In this document: piece by piece, positions 52,637 through 61,612 of the stretch
Layout: the number at the start of each line of letters is the position of its first letter
How positions within the stretch are numbered: the stretch's first letter is position 1
Origin: Stigmatella aurantiaca DW4/3-1
GTDB taxonomy: Bacteria; Myxococcota; Myxococcia; Myxococcales; Myxococcaceae
Length of the DNA stretch: 64,000 nt
Assembly: GCF_000165485.1 (NCBI RefSeq)
Contig: NC_014623.1
Location: forward strand, 5,474,893-5,538,892
Direction of reading: 5' to 3'
Program-made: the position numbers and the translations under genes
The notes under the pieces: generated by a model
Database searches by the model: none
What the model saw: only the letters and a program-made list of their open reading frames with translations
Told to the model about the DNA's origin: nothing

Positions 52637-54262
52637 TCAGCGGACGCGGATGGCGTCGGCGACGACGACGAAGCCTTCGGCGGCCCAGCGGCTGACCTGC
52701 ACCGTGTTCCACCCAGCCGAGAAGTTCCAGGTGCCCAGCGCGTTCCACTGGCTGCCATTCACCTGCTGGTTCACCTTCACCGAGGCCAGCTGCGTGCCCG
52801 CGGCGTTGGAGATGATGAAGGGCGCCGCCGTGGAGCGGTTGGTTCCCGCGACCCAGTAGGCGTCGATCGTCCGGGAACCCGCCGCGGACAGGTAGAACGA
52901 GAAGGTCACCGTGTCGGAGATCGCCTGGGTCGAGGCGTAGTGGTAGTTGGAGCCGTAGTAGCCCGGCGAGGAGGACGAGGCGATCCAACCCGAGGAGCCA
53001 GTGAACTTGGCCACCGCCGTGTTGTTGTTGGCGTTGTCGGAGTCCACGGTGATGGTGGCCGGGGTCTCACCGCCGCCGCCGCCGTCGCCGCACTCGGCCT
53101 TGACCTTGCTGATGTAGCTCGACCACGGCCAGTTGGGACCCGGATCCGTGCGGTTGTTCGGCTGGAGCCGGCCGTGCGCCACGATGTGGTAGCTGTCCCG
53201 GGTGATCCCCTGCCCCTTCGAGATGTCGCACGAGAGCTTGGCCGAGGCGGTGATCTGCCCGGCGGGGAAGCTCGTCTGGCTGGCGAAGCCGCCGTGCTCG
53301 ATGCCCACCGAGAAGTGGTTCACCGAGGTGCCGTTCAGGCCGCAGTCCGCGTTGCCGTTGAGGCTGCAGCTGTAGGAGGCCGCCACGTGCCAGGCGCGGT
53401 TCGCCTCGGTCACGAGCTGGGTAATCTCGCTGCCGCTTTCGTTCACCACGTAGTGGGCGGAGGCGCCCGCGGACGAGTTCGTCAGCCAGCTCCAGCAGCC
53501 CGAGTAGGCGCCCTCACACGTGTGGATGACGATCATCGAGACGTTCGTGCCCGAGGGGCGCGCGTTGTAGTTGGGCGACGGCCGCCAGATGGCGGGCCCG
53601 TAGTCCGCCGACTGGGCGCGCAGCGCGGGCAGCGCGAACTTCGCCTGCACCTCGGTGGGCATGATGGAGGCGGTCACCGTGCCCTCGGCGCTCTCGGCCA
53701 CCACGCCTTGGCGCAGGGTGGCGAACACCTCGTTGTGCACGTACTCGGCCTGCGCGTCCGTGTGGGTGATGCCGCTGAGGCGCACCACCGCCGGCGCCCA
53801 GCTGCCCAGGTCCGCCCGGTCCACCTTCAGCGCCTCGGCCTCGGCCGACAGCAGCGCCGCGCCCGCGCGGAGGTTGGCCAGCACGTCCGTGCGCGCCTGC
53901 TCCGTGGAGACGCCCGCCAGGGCCGCGCCGCGCTCCAGCCGCTCGCCCCGCAGCGCCATCACGCCGAAGGCAGGGGCCATCCCCTCGAACTCCGATTCGC
54001 CGCGCACCATCTGCCAGCGCGTCTCGGTGAAGGCGATGGACTTGAGCAGATCCGCCGGCACGTTGAACTCGCGGGCGGCCTTCTCGAACAGCGGATCCAG
54101 CCCGCCCGGGGCGCCGCGGTCGGCAGCCTCGCGGGCCGCCTCGGCGAGGGTGCTGCTGGAGGGGCTCTGCGCGCTCTCCGGGCCCTCCGGGGTCTGGGGG
54201 CCACAGGCAGCCAGGGCCAAGGCGACGGCGGCCGCCGCGAGCGGGTTGCGCATCGAATCCAT
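52637..54262 (-). CDS. Three-module peptidoglycan hydrolase: SLT-like, Amidase_2, golvesin-type C-domain
   Basis: 541 aa from ATG 54262 (GGAG 5 nt upstream). Signal with lipobox LALAACGPQ, so likely a lipoprotein. Residues about 50-135 resemble a lytic transglycosylase core: FNVPADLLKSIAFTETRWQM (Glu) and APAFGVMALRG, in place of GLMQL. Residues about 200-385 are N-acetylmuramoyl-L-alanine amidase (Amidase_2): MIVIHTCEGAYS, HFSVGIEHGG, HIVAHGRLQPNNRTDPGPNW with zinc His and Asp. After a Gly linker, 405-541 is a golvesin/Xly-like domain (TRAYYGSNYHYAST-like, YWVAGTNRSTAAPF, ADAIRVR end). Cell-wall cleavage; two modules together suggest predation or growth. Confidence 0.9.
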   Translation of the reverse strand: MDSMRNPLAAAAVALALAACGPQTPEGPESAQSPSSSTLAEAAREAADRGAPGGLDPLFEKAAREFNVPADLLKSIAFTETRWQMVRGESEFEGMAPAFGVMALRGERLERGAALAGVSTEQARTDVLANLRAGAALLSAEAEALKVDRADLGSWAPAVVRLSGITHTDAQAEYVHNEVFATLRQGVVAESAEGTVTASIMPTEVQAKFALPALRAQSADYGPAIWRPSPNYNARPSGTNVSMIVIHTCEGAYSGCWSWLTNSSAGASAHYVVNESGSEITQLVTEANRAWHVAASYSCSLNGNADCGLNGTSVNHFSVGIEHGGFASQTSFPAGQITASAKLSCDISKGQGITRDSYHIVAHGRLQPNNRTDPGPNWPWSSYISKVKAECGDGGGGGETPATITVDSDNANNNTAVAKFTGSSGWIASSSSPGYYGSNYHYASTQAISDTVTFSFYLSAAGSRTIDAYWVAGTNRSTAAPFIISNAAGTQLASVKVNQQVNGSQWNALGTWNFSAGWNTVQVSRWAAEGFVVVADAIRVR

Positions 54263-54339
54263 GAACACTCCTTCAATGAGGTGGATGAGGACTTCAGCGG
54301 CTCCGCCCTCGATCTCGAGGGAGCCGGCGGCGTCCATTG

Positions 54340-54355
54340 AGCACACCCTGTGCCA
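54340..54355 (-). promoter_or_regulatory. Candidate sigma-54 promoter of the amidase gene
   Basis: On the minus strand: TGGCACAGGGTGTGCT, GG and GC 10 nt apart, against consensus TGGCACG-N4-TTGCW (mismatches only at the final G of the -24 box and the first T of the -12 box). Predicted transcription start near 54329, 67 nt before the ATG. Confidence 0.55.
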
Positions 54356-54384
54356 GCCCCCTTCCCCTCTGGGGCGTGCACGCC

Positions 54385-54408
54385 GGGTGGAGCATCCATG
54401 CTCCACCC
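54385..54408. promoter_or_regulatory. Perfect 24-bp palindrome upstream of the amidase promoter
   Basis: GGGTGGAGCAT and ATGCTCCACCC are perfect 11-bp arms with a CC spacer. Centred about 67 bp upstream of the predicted transcription start, where a sigma-54 activator would bind. No other gene uses the interval; the rest of 54263-54603 has no ORF with good codon use. Confidence 0.5.
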
Positions 54409-54532
54409 CCTTCTGCCCGGCGGCCCCGCACACGGCCCCCCTTCTTGCGCAACCCCTCAGAATTCAAGAAGGAAGGGGCCCGCTCCCGCCTCCGCATGGG
54501 GCTGGGTCTTCCGCTGGAAGGCAGATGTCCCG

Positions 54533-54553
54533 ATTGTCCAATTTTTGGACAAT
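54533..54553. promoter_or_regulatory. AT-rich perfect inverted repeat
   Basis: ATTGTCCAA and TTGGACAAT are perfect 9-bp arms with a TTT spacer, 51 nt after the tesB stop. It could be an operator, or a hairpin ending tesB. AT-rich against the surrounding sequence. Confidence 0.45.
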
Positions 54554-54603
54554 TTCCAGGCTCACCCTGCTTTCGGGCATGAAGGGAAAGGTGCGCTCAC
54601 GCG

Positions 54604-55476
54604 TCAGGCAGGGGGCGCCTCGCGCAGGCGCATCAACCCCTCCTGGCACACGGAGGCCACCAGGCGGCCGTCCTGGGTGAAGATGCGCCCCATCGAGAGG
54701 CCGCGGGCATTGTCCGCCCAGGGGCTTTCCATGGTGTAGAGCAGCCAGTCGCTCATGCGCAGCTCTCCGTGGATCCACAGGGCATGGTCCAGGCTGGCCA
54801 ACTGGAGCCTCGGGTTGAGGAGGCTCGTCCCGTGGGGGTGGAGCACGGTGCCCAGCAGGTTGAAGTCGGAGGCATAGGCCAGCAGGTACCGGTGAACCTG
54901 GGGATCGTCCGGCAGGGCCCCATCGGCGCGGAACCACACGGACTTGTTGGGCTCGCGGGGCTGGGGCGAGAACGGATCCACATAGGCGACAGGCCGCATC
55001 TCGATGGGCTTGTCACAGAGGAACTTGTCGCGCATGCGCTCGGGGATGAGGTGCGCCTGGCGGCGCAACTGCGCCACGTCCGTGGGGAGGTTCTCGGGCC
55101 CTGGCACCTCGGGCATCTTCACCTGGTGGGACAGGCCTGGCTCCACCGCCTGGAAGGACGCCATCATGGTGAAGATGGGCTGCCCCTTCTGGATGGCCAC
55201 CACGCGCCGGGTGGTGAAGCTGCCGCCATCCCGCACCCGGTCCACCGTGTAGACCACCGGCATGCTGGCATCACCCGGGCGCAGGAAATAGCCATGGAGC
55301 GAGTGCACATGGCGCTCGGGGCTCACCGTCTGACTGGCGGCGGACAGGGACTGGCCGAGCACCTGGCCACCGAACAGTTGCCGGAAGCCGAGATCCTGAC
55401 TGGGTCCCCGGAACAGGTTCTCCTCAATGGGCTCCAGCTTGAGGAGCGCCAGCAAATCCTCCAAAACACGGCTCAT
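54604..55476 (-). CDS. tesB: Acyl-CoA thioesterase II
   Basis: 290 aa, matching TesB size and its two hot-dog domains. LFRGPSQDLGFRQLFGGQVLGQ and VHSLHGYFLRPGDASMPVVY belong to the first, and DGGSFTTRRVVAIQKGQPIF the strand pair. In the second, DHALWIHGEL and the final half including QLASLDHALW carry the catalytic Asp region. It hydrolyses medium and long acyl-CoA to free acid and CoA. The gene begins 15 nt after the end of the CBM-like lipoprotein gene and is probably in its operon. The start site has a weak ribosome site. Confidence 0.93.
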   Translation of the reverse strand: MSRVLEDLLALLKLEPIEENLFRGPSQDLGFRQLFGGQVLGQSLSAASQTVSPERHVHSLHGYFLRPGDASMPVVYTVDRVRDGGSFTTRRVVAIQKGQPIFTMMASFQAVEPGLSHQVKMPEVPGPENLPTDVAQLRRQAHLIPERMRDKFLCDKPIEMRPVAYVDPFSPQPREPNKSVWFRADGALPDDPQVHRYLLAYASDFNLLGTVLHPHGTSLLNPRLQLASLDHALWIHGELRMSDWLLYTMESPWADNARGLSMGRIFTQDGRLVASVCQEGLMRLREAPPA

Positions 55477-55491
55477 TCGGTGCGTCCCAGC

Positions 55492-56487
55492 TCATGGTTG
55501 CACGCGAACCACTATCACGTCGTCCACCTGGACGGAGCCCTCACTGAACAGGGACACCATCACCCCCATGGGCTGGTCCTGGAAGGGCTCTTCGATGGTG
55601 ACCTCCCCGGTGACGTGCCCCCACTCGGTCGTCACCGGCACGGGCAGGCACGGCCCATCCCAGGGCTCTTCGTTCACCTGGAGGCACATGCCGACCGCCT
55701 CGCCCCCCAGGGCACCGCGGACGCGCACCTCGAGACGGTACACCTCTCCAGACCGCACCGGCTCCGGCAACATCTGCTTCACGGAGGAGCCCCCCCCGCC
55801 AGTCCCCATGCGCAACACCAGGCCGGCATAGCCCGAGCCGCGCGCCTCGGCAGAGGTGTCTGCCTGGCCGTCCGAGCCCGACCAGAAGTTCCACATCCCC
55901 AGCCCGCTCTCGAAGGAGCCGTTGGACACCAGGTTCCCCGAGGCCTTGTCGGCCTCGCCCCGCTCCACCTCCGCGGGCGCGAAGGACACATCGTCCACAT
56001 GCACGGTGGCATTGTCCGTGGTGACACTGAGCAGGGCCGTGGTGTTGTCACTGGCCTCCGGCAGGAACACGAGCCGCTCCACCGTCTGCCACTGCGACCC
56101 GGTCTCCACCTCGAACCCCTGGCCGTGAAAGCTGATGCTGACGCGCTCGCCTCCCTTCGCCCCCCGGAGTCGCGCACGGAGGTGGTAGGTCTGCTTCGCC
56201 GTGTGCGGCGGCGTCTCCTGCCCCACCATGGAGCCCCAACCCCCCGTGCCCTTGAAGAGCGCCAGGCCCAGGGCGCCCACATCGGCGGACGTGGACAGCA
56301 CTTGGGCGGTTCCCCCTTCCGAATCCGTGACCGCCCACCATCCCGAGAGCTTGGACTCGAAAGAACCGTTGACCAGCTGATTGTCTCCGACCTTCGGGGC
56401 GTGGGGCTCGCCGCATCCGGTGGCCAGCACCAGCGCCAGCGCCCCCAGCCATGACCAAGTCCGCCAATGGATCGAGCGATGGATCAC
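55492..56487 (-). CDS. Lipoprotein with two CBM-like (jelly-roll) domains
   Basis: Start GTG 56487 (GGGAGG 9 nt upstream) is preferred to GTG 56514, whose ribosome site would overlap it. The signal ends LVLATGC (lipobox). Two repeats follow, each opening with NLVSNGSFESGLGMW or NQLVNGSFESKLSGWW and closing with NATVHVDDVSFAP or SVQVDDVIVVRV: this is the CBM4/9 or galactose-binding-like jelly-roll pattern. It likely binds polysaccharide at the cell surface. No catalytic module. It lies between a small secreted protein and tesB, in one direction. Confidence 0.85.
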   Translation of the reverse strand: MIHRSIHWRTWSWLGALALVLATGCGEPHAPKVGDNQLVNGSFESKLSGWWAVTDSEGGTAQVLSTSADVGALGLALFKGTGGWGSMVGQETPPHTAKQTYHLRARLRGAKGGERVSISFHGQGFEVETGSQWQTVERLVFLPEASDNTTALLSVTTDNATVHVDDVSFAPAEVERGEADKASGNLVSNGSFESGLGMWNFWSGSDGQADTSAEARGSGYAGLVLRMGTGGGGSSVKQMLPEPVRSGEVYRLEVRVRGALGGEAVGMCLQVNEEPWDGPCLPVPVTTEWGHVTGEVTIEEPFQDQPMGVMVSLFSEGSVQVDDVIVVRVQP

Positions 56488-56517
56488 GGCACGGTGCCTC
56501 CCGGTATTCAACACTCC

Positions 56518-56895
56518 TTACTGACTATAGGTGACGGCATTGGTTGCCAAGATGGGAATCGCCAGGGCCGACGGATGAGACATGACCGACGAAGAGTTGG
56601 TCCACAACCACGTGCCCCGCGCATAGGGCACGCTGACCACATACGAGCACTCGTTGGTTTGCGCACACGTCTTGGTTCCAGCGCGATCCTGCCGCGGGCC
56701 ATCCACCGAGGCGTTGATGGTGATGGCATTCACCACAGCATCACACGTGGTATTGAAGTGGAAATACATCAAGCCCGTTCCAAGCCCGAACGTGGGACCC
56801 TCCGCGGTGGCCTGACAGGTGGCGACAGCAGAGCCTGAAACATCCGCCGTGACGAGACGAAGTGAAGCCAAACCCATGAGCAACAACCCCGTCAT
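56518..56895 (-). CDS. Small secreted protein, unknown function
   Basis: 125 aa from ATG 56895 (GAGGGAG upstream). A short signal peptide (MTGLLLMGLASLRLVTA) precedes a beta-rich Thr/Asn/Ser domain with four Cys (VATCQAT, NTTCDAV, TKTCAQT, ECSYVV), so disulfides are likely. First gene of a run with the CBM-like lipoprotein. I do not recognise a family. The composition fits a surface or exported adhesive-type protein. Confidence 0.75.
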   Translation of the reverse strand: MTGLLLMGLASLRLVTADVSGSAVATCQATAEGPTFGLGTGLMYFHFNTTCDAVVNAITINASVDGPRQDRAGTKTCAQTNECSYVVSVPYARGTWLWTNSSSVMSHPSALAIPILATNAVTYSQ

Positions 56896-57107
56896 GATTG
56901 ATCTCCCTCGCGGAGCAGAAGCGCGCGCAGCGCTTTCGCGTCTGAAGAGATCATCACTGATATTTTTGAGTTCCTGCTTTCACTTAAGCGCCAAACTTCA
57001 CGAGTTGTTCTGATTGTTTATGAAATCAGTGAAACTCAGAGACCGCTGTTGAAAGCCGTACACAGTGAGCCCGCCATTTTGCGCGGGCACCGGATGCGTG
57101 GTTTGGG
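56896..57107. other. AT-rich divergent promoter region
   Basis: About 70 nt near 56945-57035 are clearly more AT-rich than the window. TCACTGAT (near 56953) and ATCAGTGA (near 57028) form an 8-bp inverted pair, with CTGATT...AATCAG nested near 57010-57030. GCCCGC/GCGGGC (57069-57088) can form a hairpin. The promoters of the secreted-protein operon and of the kinase gene must lie here, but I could not place a clear one. Confidence 0.45.
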
Positions 57108-58606
57108 GTGTTTCACCGCCATCCGTCCCCGCGACGCCCATTCGACGCCTCCGTGAAACTCGCACGAAAGATCACCATCGCCCTCACCTTGCTGGCCATC
57201 GCCGTCATGACGGTGCTGGAGACGCTGGAGGTGCGCCGGGAGCTGGAGCGCTCCGCGATCGACATGCAGCACGACCACCGGCTGCTGGGGCACACCCTGG
57301 CGGGATCCATCGCCCGGGCCTGGCAGGAGGAAGGCGAAGCGGAGGCGCTCACGCTGCTGGATCAGGCCAACCGCTTCCAGGCCCAGGTGTACCTGCGGTG
57401 GGTCTGGCTGGATGGCGCGCAGGGCCACTCCGCCCCGGCGCTCCCCGCTTCGCTGCTGCGCACGCTGCGCGGGGGGCAAGACGGCTCGATGGTGGATGAC
57501 ACCAGCGCGGGGGCCGGGGTGCTCCGCTCCTATACGCCCGTGTTCATCAACACCCACCTGGGAGCCATCGAGATCTCCGAATCGCTCAGCGAGGAGCACC
57601 AGCACGTGCGCAACACGGTGCAGAACGCGGCCATCGCCACCTGCGCCATCGCCGTGGCCTTCCTGCTGGCGGCCATGGCGATGGGGCGCAGGCTCGTGGG
57701 CAGGCCCGTCAATCAACTGGTGGAGCTGGCCCACCGCATCGGCGAGGGGCGCCTGGAGGAGCGCGTCCACCTGCGCCAGAACGACGAGTTGCAAACGCTG
57801 GCCACGGCGATGAACCGCATGGCGGAACTGCTGCTGACCGCCCGGGAGAAGATCGCCCTGGAGACGGCGGCCCACCTGGCCACGCTCGAGCACCTGCGTC
57901 ACGCGGACCGGCTCACCACCGTGGGCAAGCTGGCCTCGGGCGTGGCGCACGAGATGGGCACCCCGCTCAACGTCGTGCTCGGCCGGTCGAAGATGATCTC
58001 CTCGGGCGAGGTGGTGGGCGACGAGGTGACCGAGTGCGCGCAGATCATCTCCCAGCAAGCCCTGCACATGACGCGCATCATCCGCCAGTTGCTGGACTTC
58101 GCGCGCCGCCGGGCTCCCCGCCGGGCCCCGGAGAACATCGCCCAACTGGTCACCCACACCCTGACCCTGCTCCGGCCCCTGGCCACCAAGCGCGGCGCCA
58201 CCCTCGTCTCCGAGGTGCCGGACTCCCTCATCTTGGAGGTGGACAGCGGCCAGCTCCAGCAGGTCCTCACCAACCTGGTGATGAACGGCATCCACGCCAT
58301 GAAGCGCCCCGGCACGCTGCGCGTCCGCGCCGGGCCCACCCGCGCGGCCCCCCCCACGGAGACGGGCGGCCAAGAGACAGAGTGGATCCGGCTGGACGTG
58401 GAGGACGAGGGCGAGGGCATCCGCCCCGAGGACCTCCCCCACATCTTTGATCCGTTTTTCACCACCAAGGATGTGGGCGAGGGCACCGGCTTGGGGCTGT
58501 CTGTCTCCCACGGGCTCGTTCAGGACCATGGTGGCTGGATTGCCGTGCGCAGCGAACCCGGACGTGGCAGTTGCTTCTCTGTCTACCTTCCTCCCGGAGG
58601 CCCTTG

Positions 58607-58607
<1 letters not shown>
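57108..58607 (+). CDS. Membrane sensor histidine kinase (NtrB-type catalytic core)
   Basis: 499 aa from GTG 57108; GTG 57153 is also in frame and fits the first membrane helix (ITIALTLLAIAVMTVL) better. A periplasmic loop (about 40-170), a second helix (ATCAIAVAFLLAAMAMG) and a HAMP follow. The HisKA motif is GVAHEMGTPLNVVLGRSKMI with the phospho-His near 280. The HATPase has NLVMNGIHAMKRPG, VEDEGEGI and GTGLGLSVSHGLVQDHGG, complete. The stop overlaps the response regulator start (TGATG), defining a cognate pair. Confidence 0.93.
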
Positions 58608-59977
<1,370 letters not shown>

Positions 59978-59979
59978 CT

Positions 59980-59995
59980 TGGCATGCGAAGTGCT
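59980..59995 (+). promoter_or_regulatory. Candidate sigma-54 promoter of the single-domain receiver gene
   Basis: TGGCATGCGAAGTGCT, with GG and GC 10 nt apart, differs from TGGCACG-N4-TTGCW only at one base of each box. Predicted transcription start near 60006, 50 nt before ATG 60056. It lies 3 nt after the NtrC gene's stop codon. Confidence 0.55.
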
Positions 59996-60055
59996 TTCCC
60001 TCTCTGGACACAAGGCCACCCGGATTGTTCGAATCTGGGGCCACCGGGGGAAACC

Positions 60056-60496
60056 ATGAAGCACTCGCACACCAGGGCCCAAGAGACGCCAGCCACCCTG
60101 CCGCAGGCGGACGCGCCCCGTCTCCTGTTGGCGGAAGATGACTCGGAGATGCGGTGCATGCTGTCCCGGGCCCTGCGGCGCTCGGGCTTTCACGTCACCG
60201 AGCTCCGGGATGGCCGCGAGACCGTGAGCCTCTTGTCCCACTGCGCCACCCAGACCCCCGAGCAGATGCCCCACCTGCTCATCAGCGATGTGCGGATGCC
60301 GGGCTGTACGGGGCTGGAGGTGCTGGCCCACCTGCGGCGCTCCCACTCGTGCCTCCCCGTCATCCTCATCACCAGCTTTGGCGATGAGGAGACCCATGAG
60401 GAGGCCCGGCGGCTCGGTGCGGCTCAGGTGATCGACAAGCCGTTCGATCTGGACGAGCTCTGCGCCGCCGCCTGGACGCTGGTGCCTGCGTCCTGA
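60056..60496 (+). CDS. Single-domain response regulator
   Basis: 146 aa from ATG 60056 (GGGGGAAACC upstream). A short tail, then a full receiver: LLLAEDDSEMR (acidic pair), Asp78 in LISDVRMPGCTG, Thr in LITSFGDEE and Lys in VIDKPFDLDEL. There is no output domain, so it acts by protein contact or as a phosphate sink. Position right after an NtrC-type activator and a candidate sigma-54 promoter suggests feedback within the same pathway. A hairpin with T tract ends the gene. Confidence 0.93.
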   Translation: MKHSHTRAQETPATLPQADAPRLLLAEDDSEMRCMLSRALRRSGFHVTELRDGRETVSLLSHCATQTPEQMPHLLISDVRMPGCTGLEVLAHLRRSHSCLPVILITSFGDEETHEEARRLGAAQVIDKPFDLDELCAAAWTLVPAS

Positions 60497-60499
60497 GGT

Positions 60500-60523
60500 C
60501 CCCGCCCGGCGCACCGGGTGGGG
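60500..60523 (+). terminator. Rho-independent terminator
   Basis: CCCCGCCCGG (60500-60509) pairs with CCGGGTGGGG (60514-60523), a 10-bp stem with one G-T and a 4-nt loop, followed by CATTTT. It lies after the receiver gene, before the convergent dab-type operon. Confidence 0.75.
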
Positions 60524-60547
60524 CATTTTGGGACAACCCGCTACTTT

Positions 60548-61612
60548 TTAAACGAAGAGCGCGGGGGCAATGCCTCCCAGAATGACGAGCACCGTCACCG
60601 CCGTGAGCAGCGCCACGCGCCAGCGGCGCGAGGGGGCACTCGAGGGAAGGTCCCGGAGCTCTGGCCGCGTGGGCCCACAGAAGAGGCTCGCGTAGACCCG
60701 GTAGAACACGATGCCGTTGAGCCCCGTGGCGAACAGGAACCCGATCGTCGCCGCGGTGGAGTGCTCCAGCAGCGCGTGGAACAGCAGATCCTCGGCGAAG
60801 AAAGCCAGCCCACCGGGAAGACCGACGAACAGCCACCCCATGGCGATGAAGAGGCGGTGGAGGTCCGGCGCGACGTCCGCCAGCCCGTTGTCCGAGGCGA
60901 GCTGATCGACGCCATAGGTGTCCTTGAGCAGCCCGGCGATGGTCAGCAGCACGAAGCTGCCGGCCACGGTGGCGATGAGCAGGACGCGGGCCGACTCCCA
61001 GCCCATGTGTCCGGCGAAGGCCCCCGCCATCAGCAAGCAGGACTGCGAGAAGGTGATGGCCGAGAGCGCCCGCGCGGGCTCCCGCCGCACCAGCCCAAGG
61101 CCGGACTGCAACAGCGCGCTCGCCACGAAGAGGACCATCACCCCGGAGCCCAGGGAGCCCTTGAGCGACGTGGGGTTCTCCACCACGAAGCGGTGCAGCC
61201 AGGCGACTCCTGGCTGGCAGAGCAGCAGCAACAAGAACTCCTGCCACTGAAGCCGCCGACGCAAGTCCTCCATCCACAGGTGGAATGGCAGGAGCCCTCC
61301 CGCGACGGCGGCCCCCAGCGCCGCGAGCGGCTGCGCCGGGGTGTTCCACGCCGCCAGCACCGTGGTGAGCAGGCCGACCACCATGGGCAGGACCGGAATC
61401 CGGGCGGAGCGCCCCGGCCTGGCCACACTGGCACGCACGCACAGCCAGACGAAGAAGGCCACCCAGGCCACGAGAAACAGCGGGCGCGTCGGGGCCACCC
61501 AGATGCCTACCGCCGCGGCGGCGCCCACCAGCAAGGACCACCGTCCCGTGGCGCGCACCGAGACCGGTGGGGCGATCACACCTTCATCGAGATTCAGAAA
61601 TGCTTCGGCCAT
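60548..61612 (-). CDS. Antiporter-like (NuoL/NuoM-type) subunit, third gene of dab operon
   Basis: 354 aa, about ten membrane helices, no signal. GGLLPFHLWMEDLRRRL near 105-120 fits the LPxHxW of proton-pumping subunits, and ALSAITFSQSCLLMAGAFAG and GLPGGLAFFAEDLLFHALLE match later blocks. The conserved pore Lys/Glu are not clearly placed. It is shorter than NuoM (about 500) and lacks the first helices. It overlaps DabB by one base (TGATG). It may complement DabB as a second, divergent channel subunit. Such a third gene is not part of the described two-subunit DAB complex. Confidence 0.8.
   Translation of the reverse strand: MAEAFLNLDEGVIAPPVSVRATGRWSLLVGAAAAVGIWVAPTRPLFLVAWVAFFVWLCVRASVARPGRSARIPVLPMVVGLLTTVLAAWNTPAQPLAALGAAVAGGLLPFHLWMEDLRRRLQWQEFLLLLLCQPGVAWLHRFVVENPTSLKGSLGSGVMVLFVASALLQSGLGLVRREPARALSAITFSQSCLLMAGAFAGHMGWESARVLLIATVAGSFVLLTIAGLLKDTYGVDQLASDNGLADVAPDLHRLFIAMGWLFVGLPGGLAFFAEDLLFHALLEHSTAATIGFLFATGLNGIVFYRVYASLFCGPTRPELRDLPSSAPSRRWRVALLTAVTVLVILGGIAPALFV

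Noticed and set aside
56953-57035. TCACTGAT / ATCAGTGA inverted pair as a defined operator
   Set aside because: Arms are about 70 nt apart and only 8 bp; too loose to call beyond noting it in the intergenic entry.
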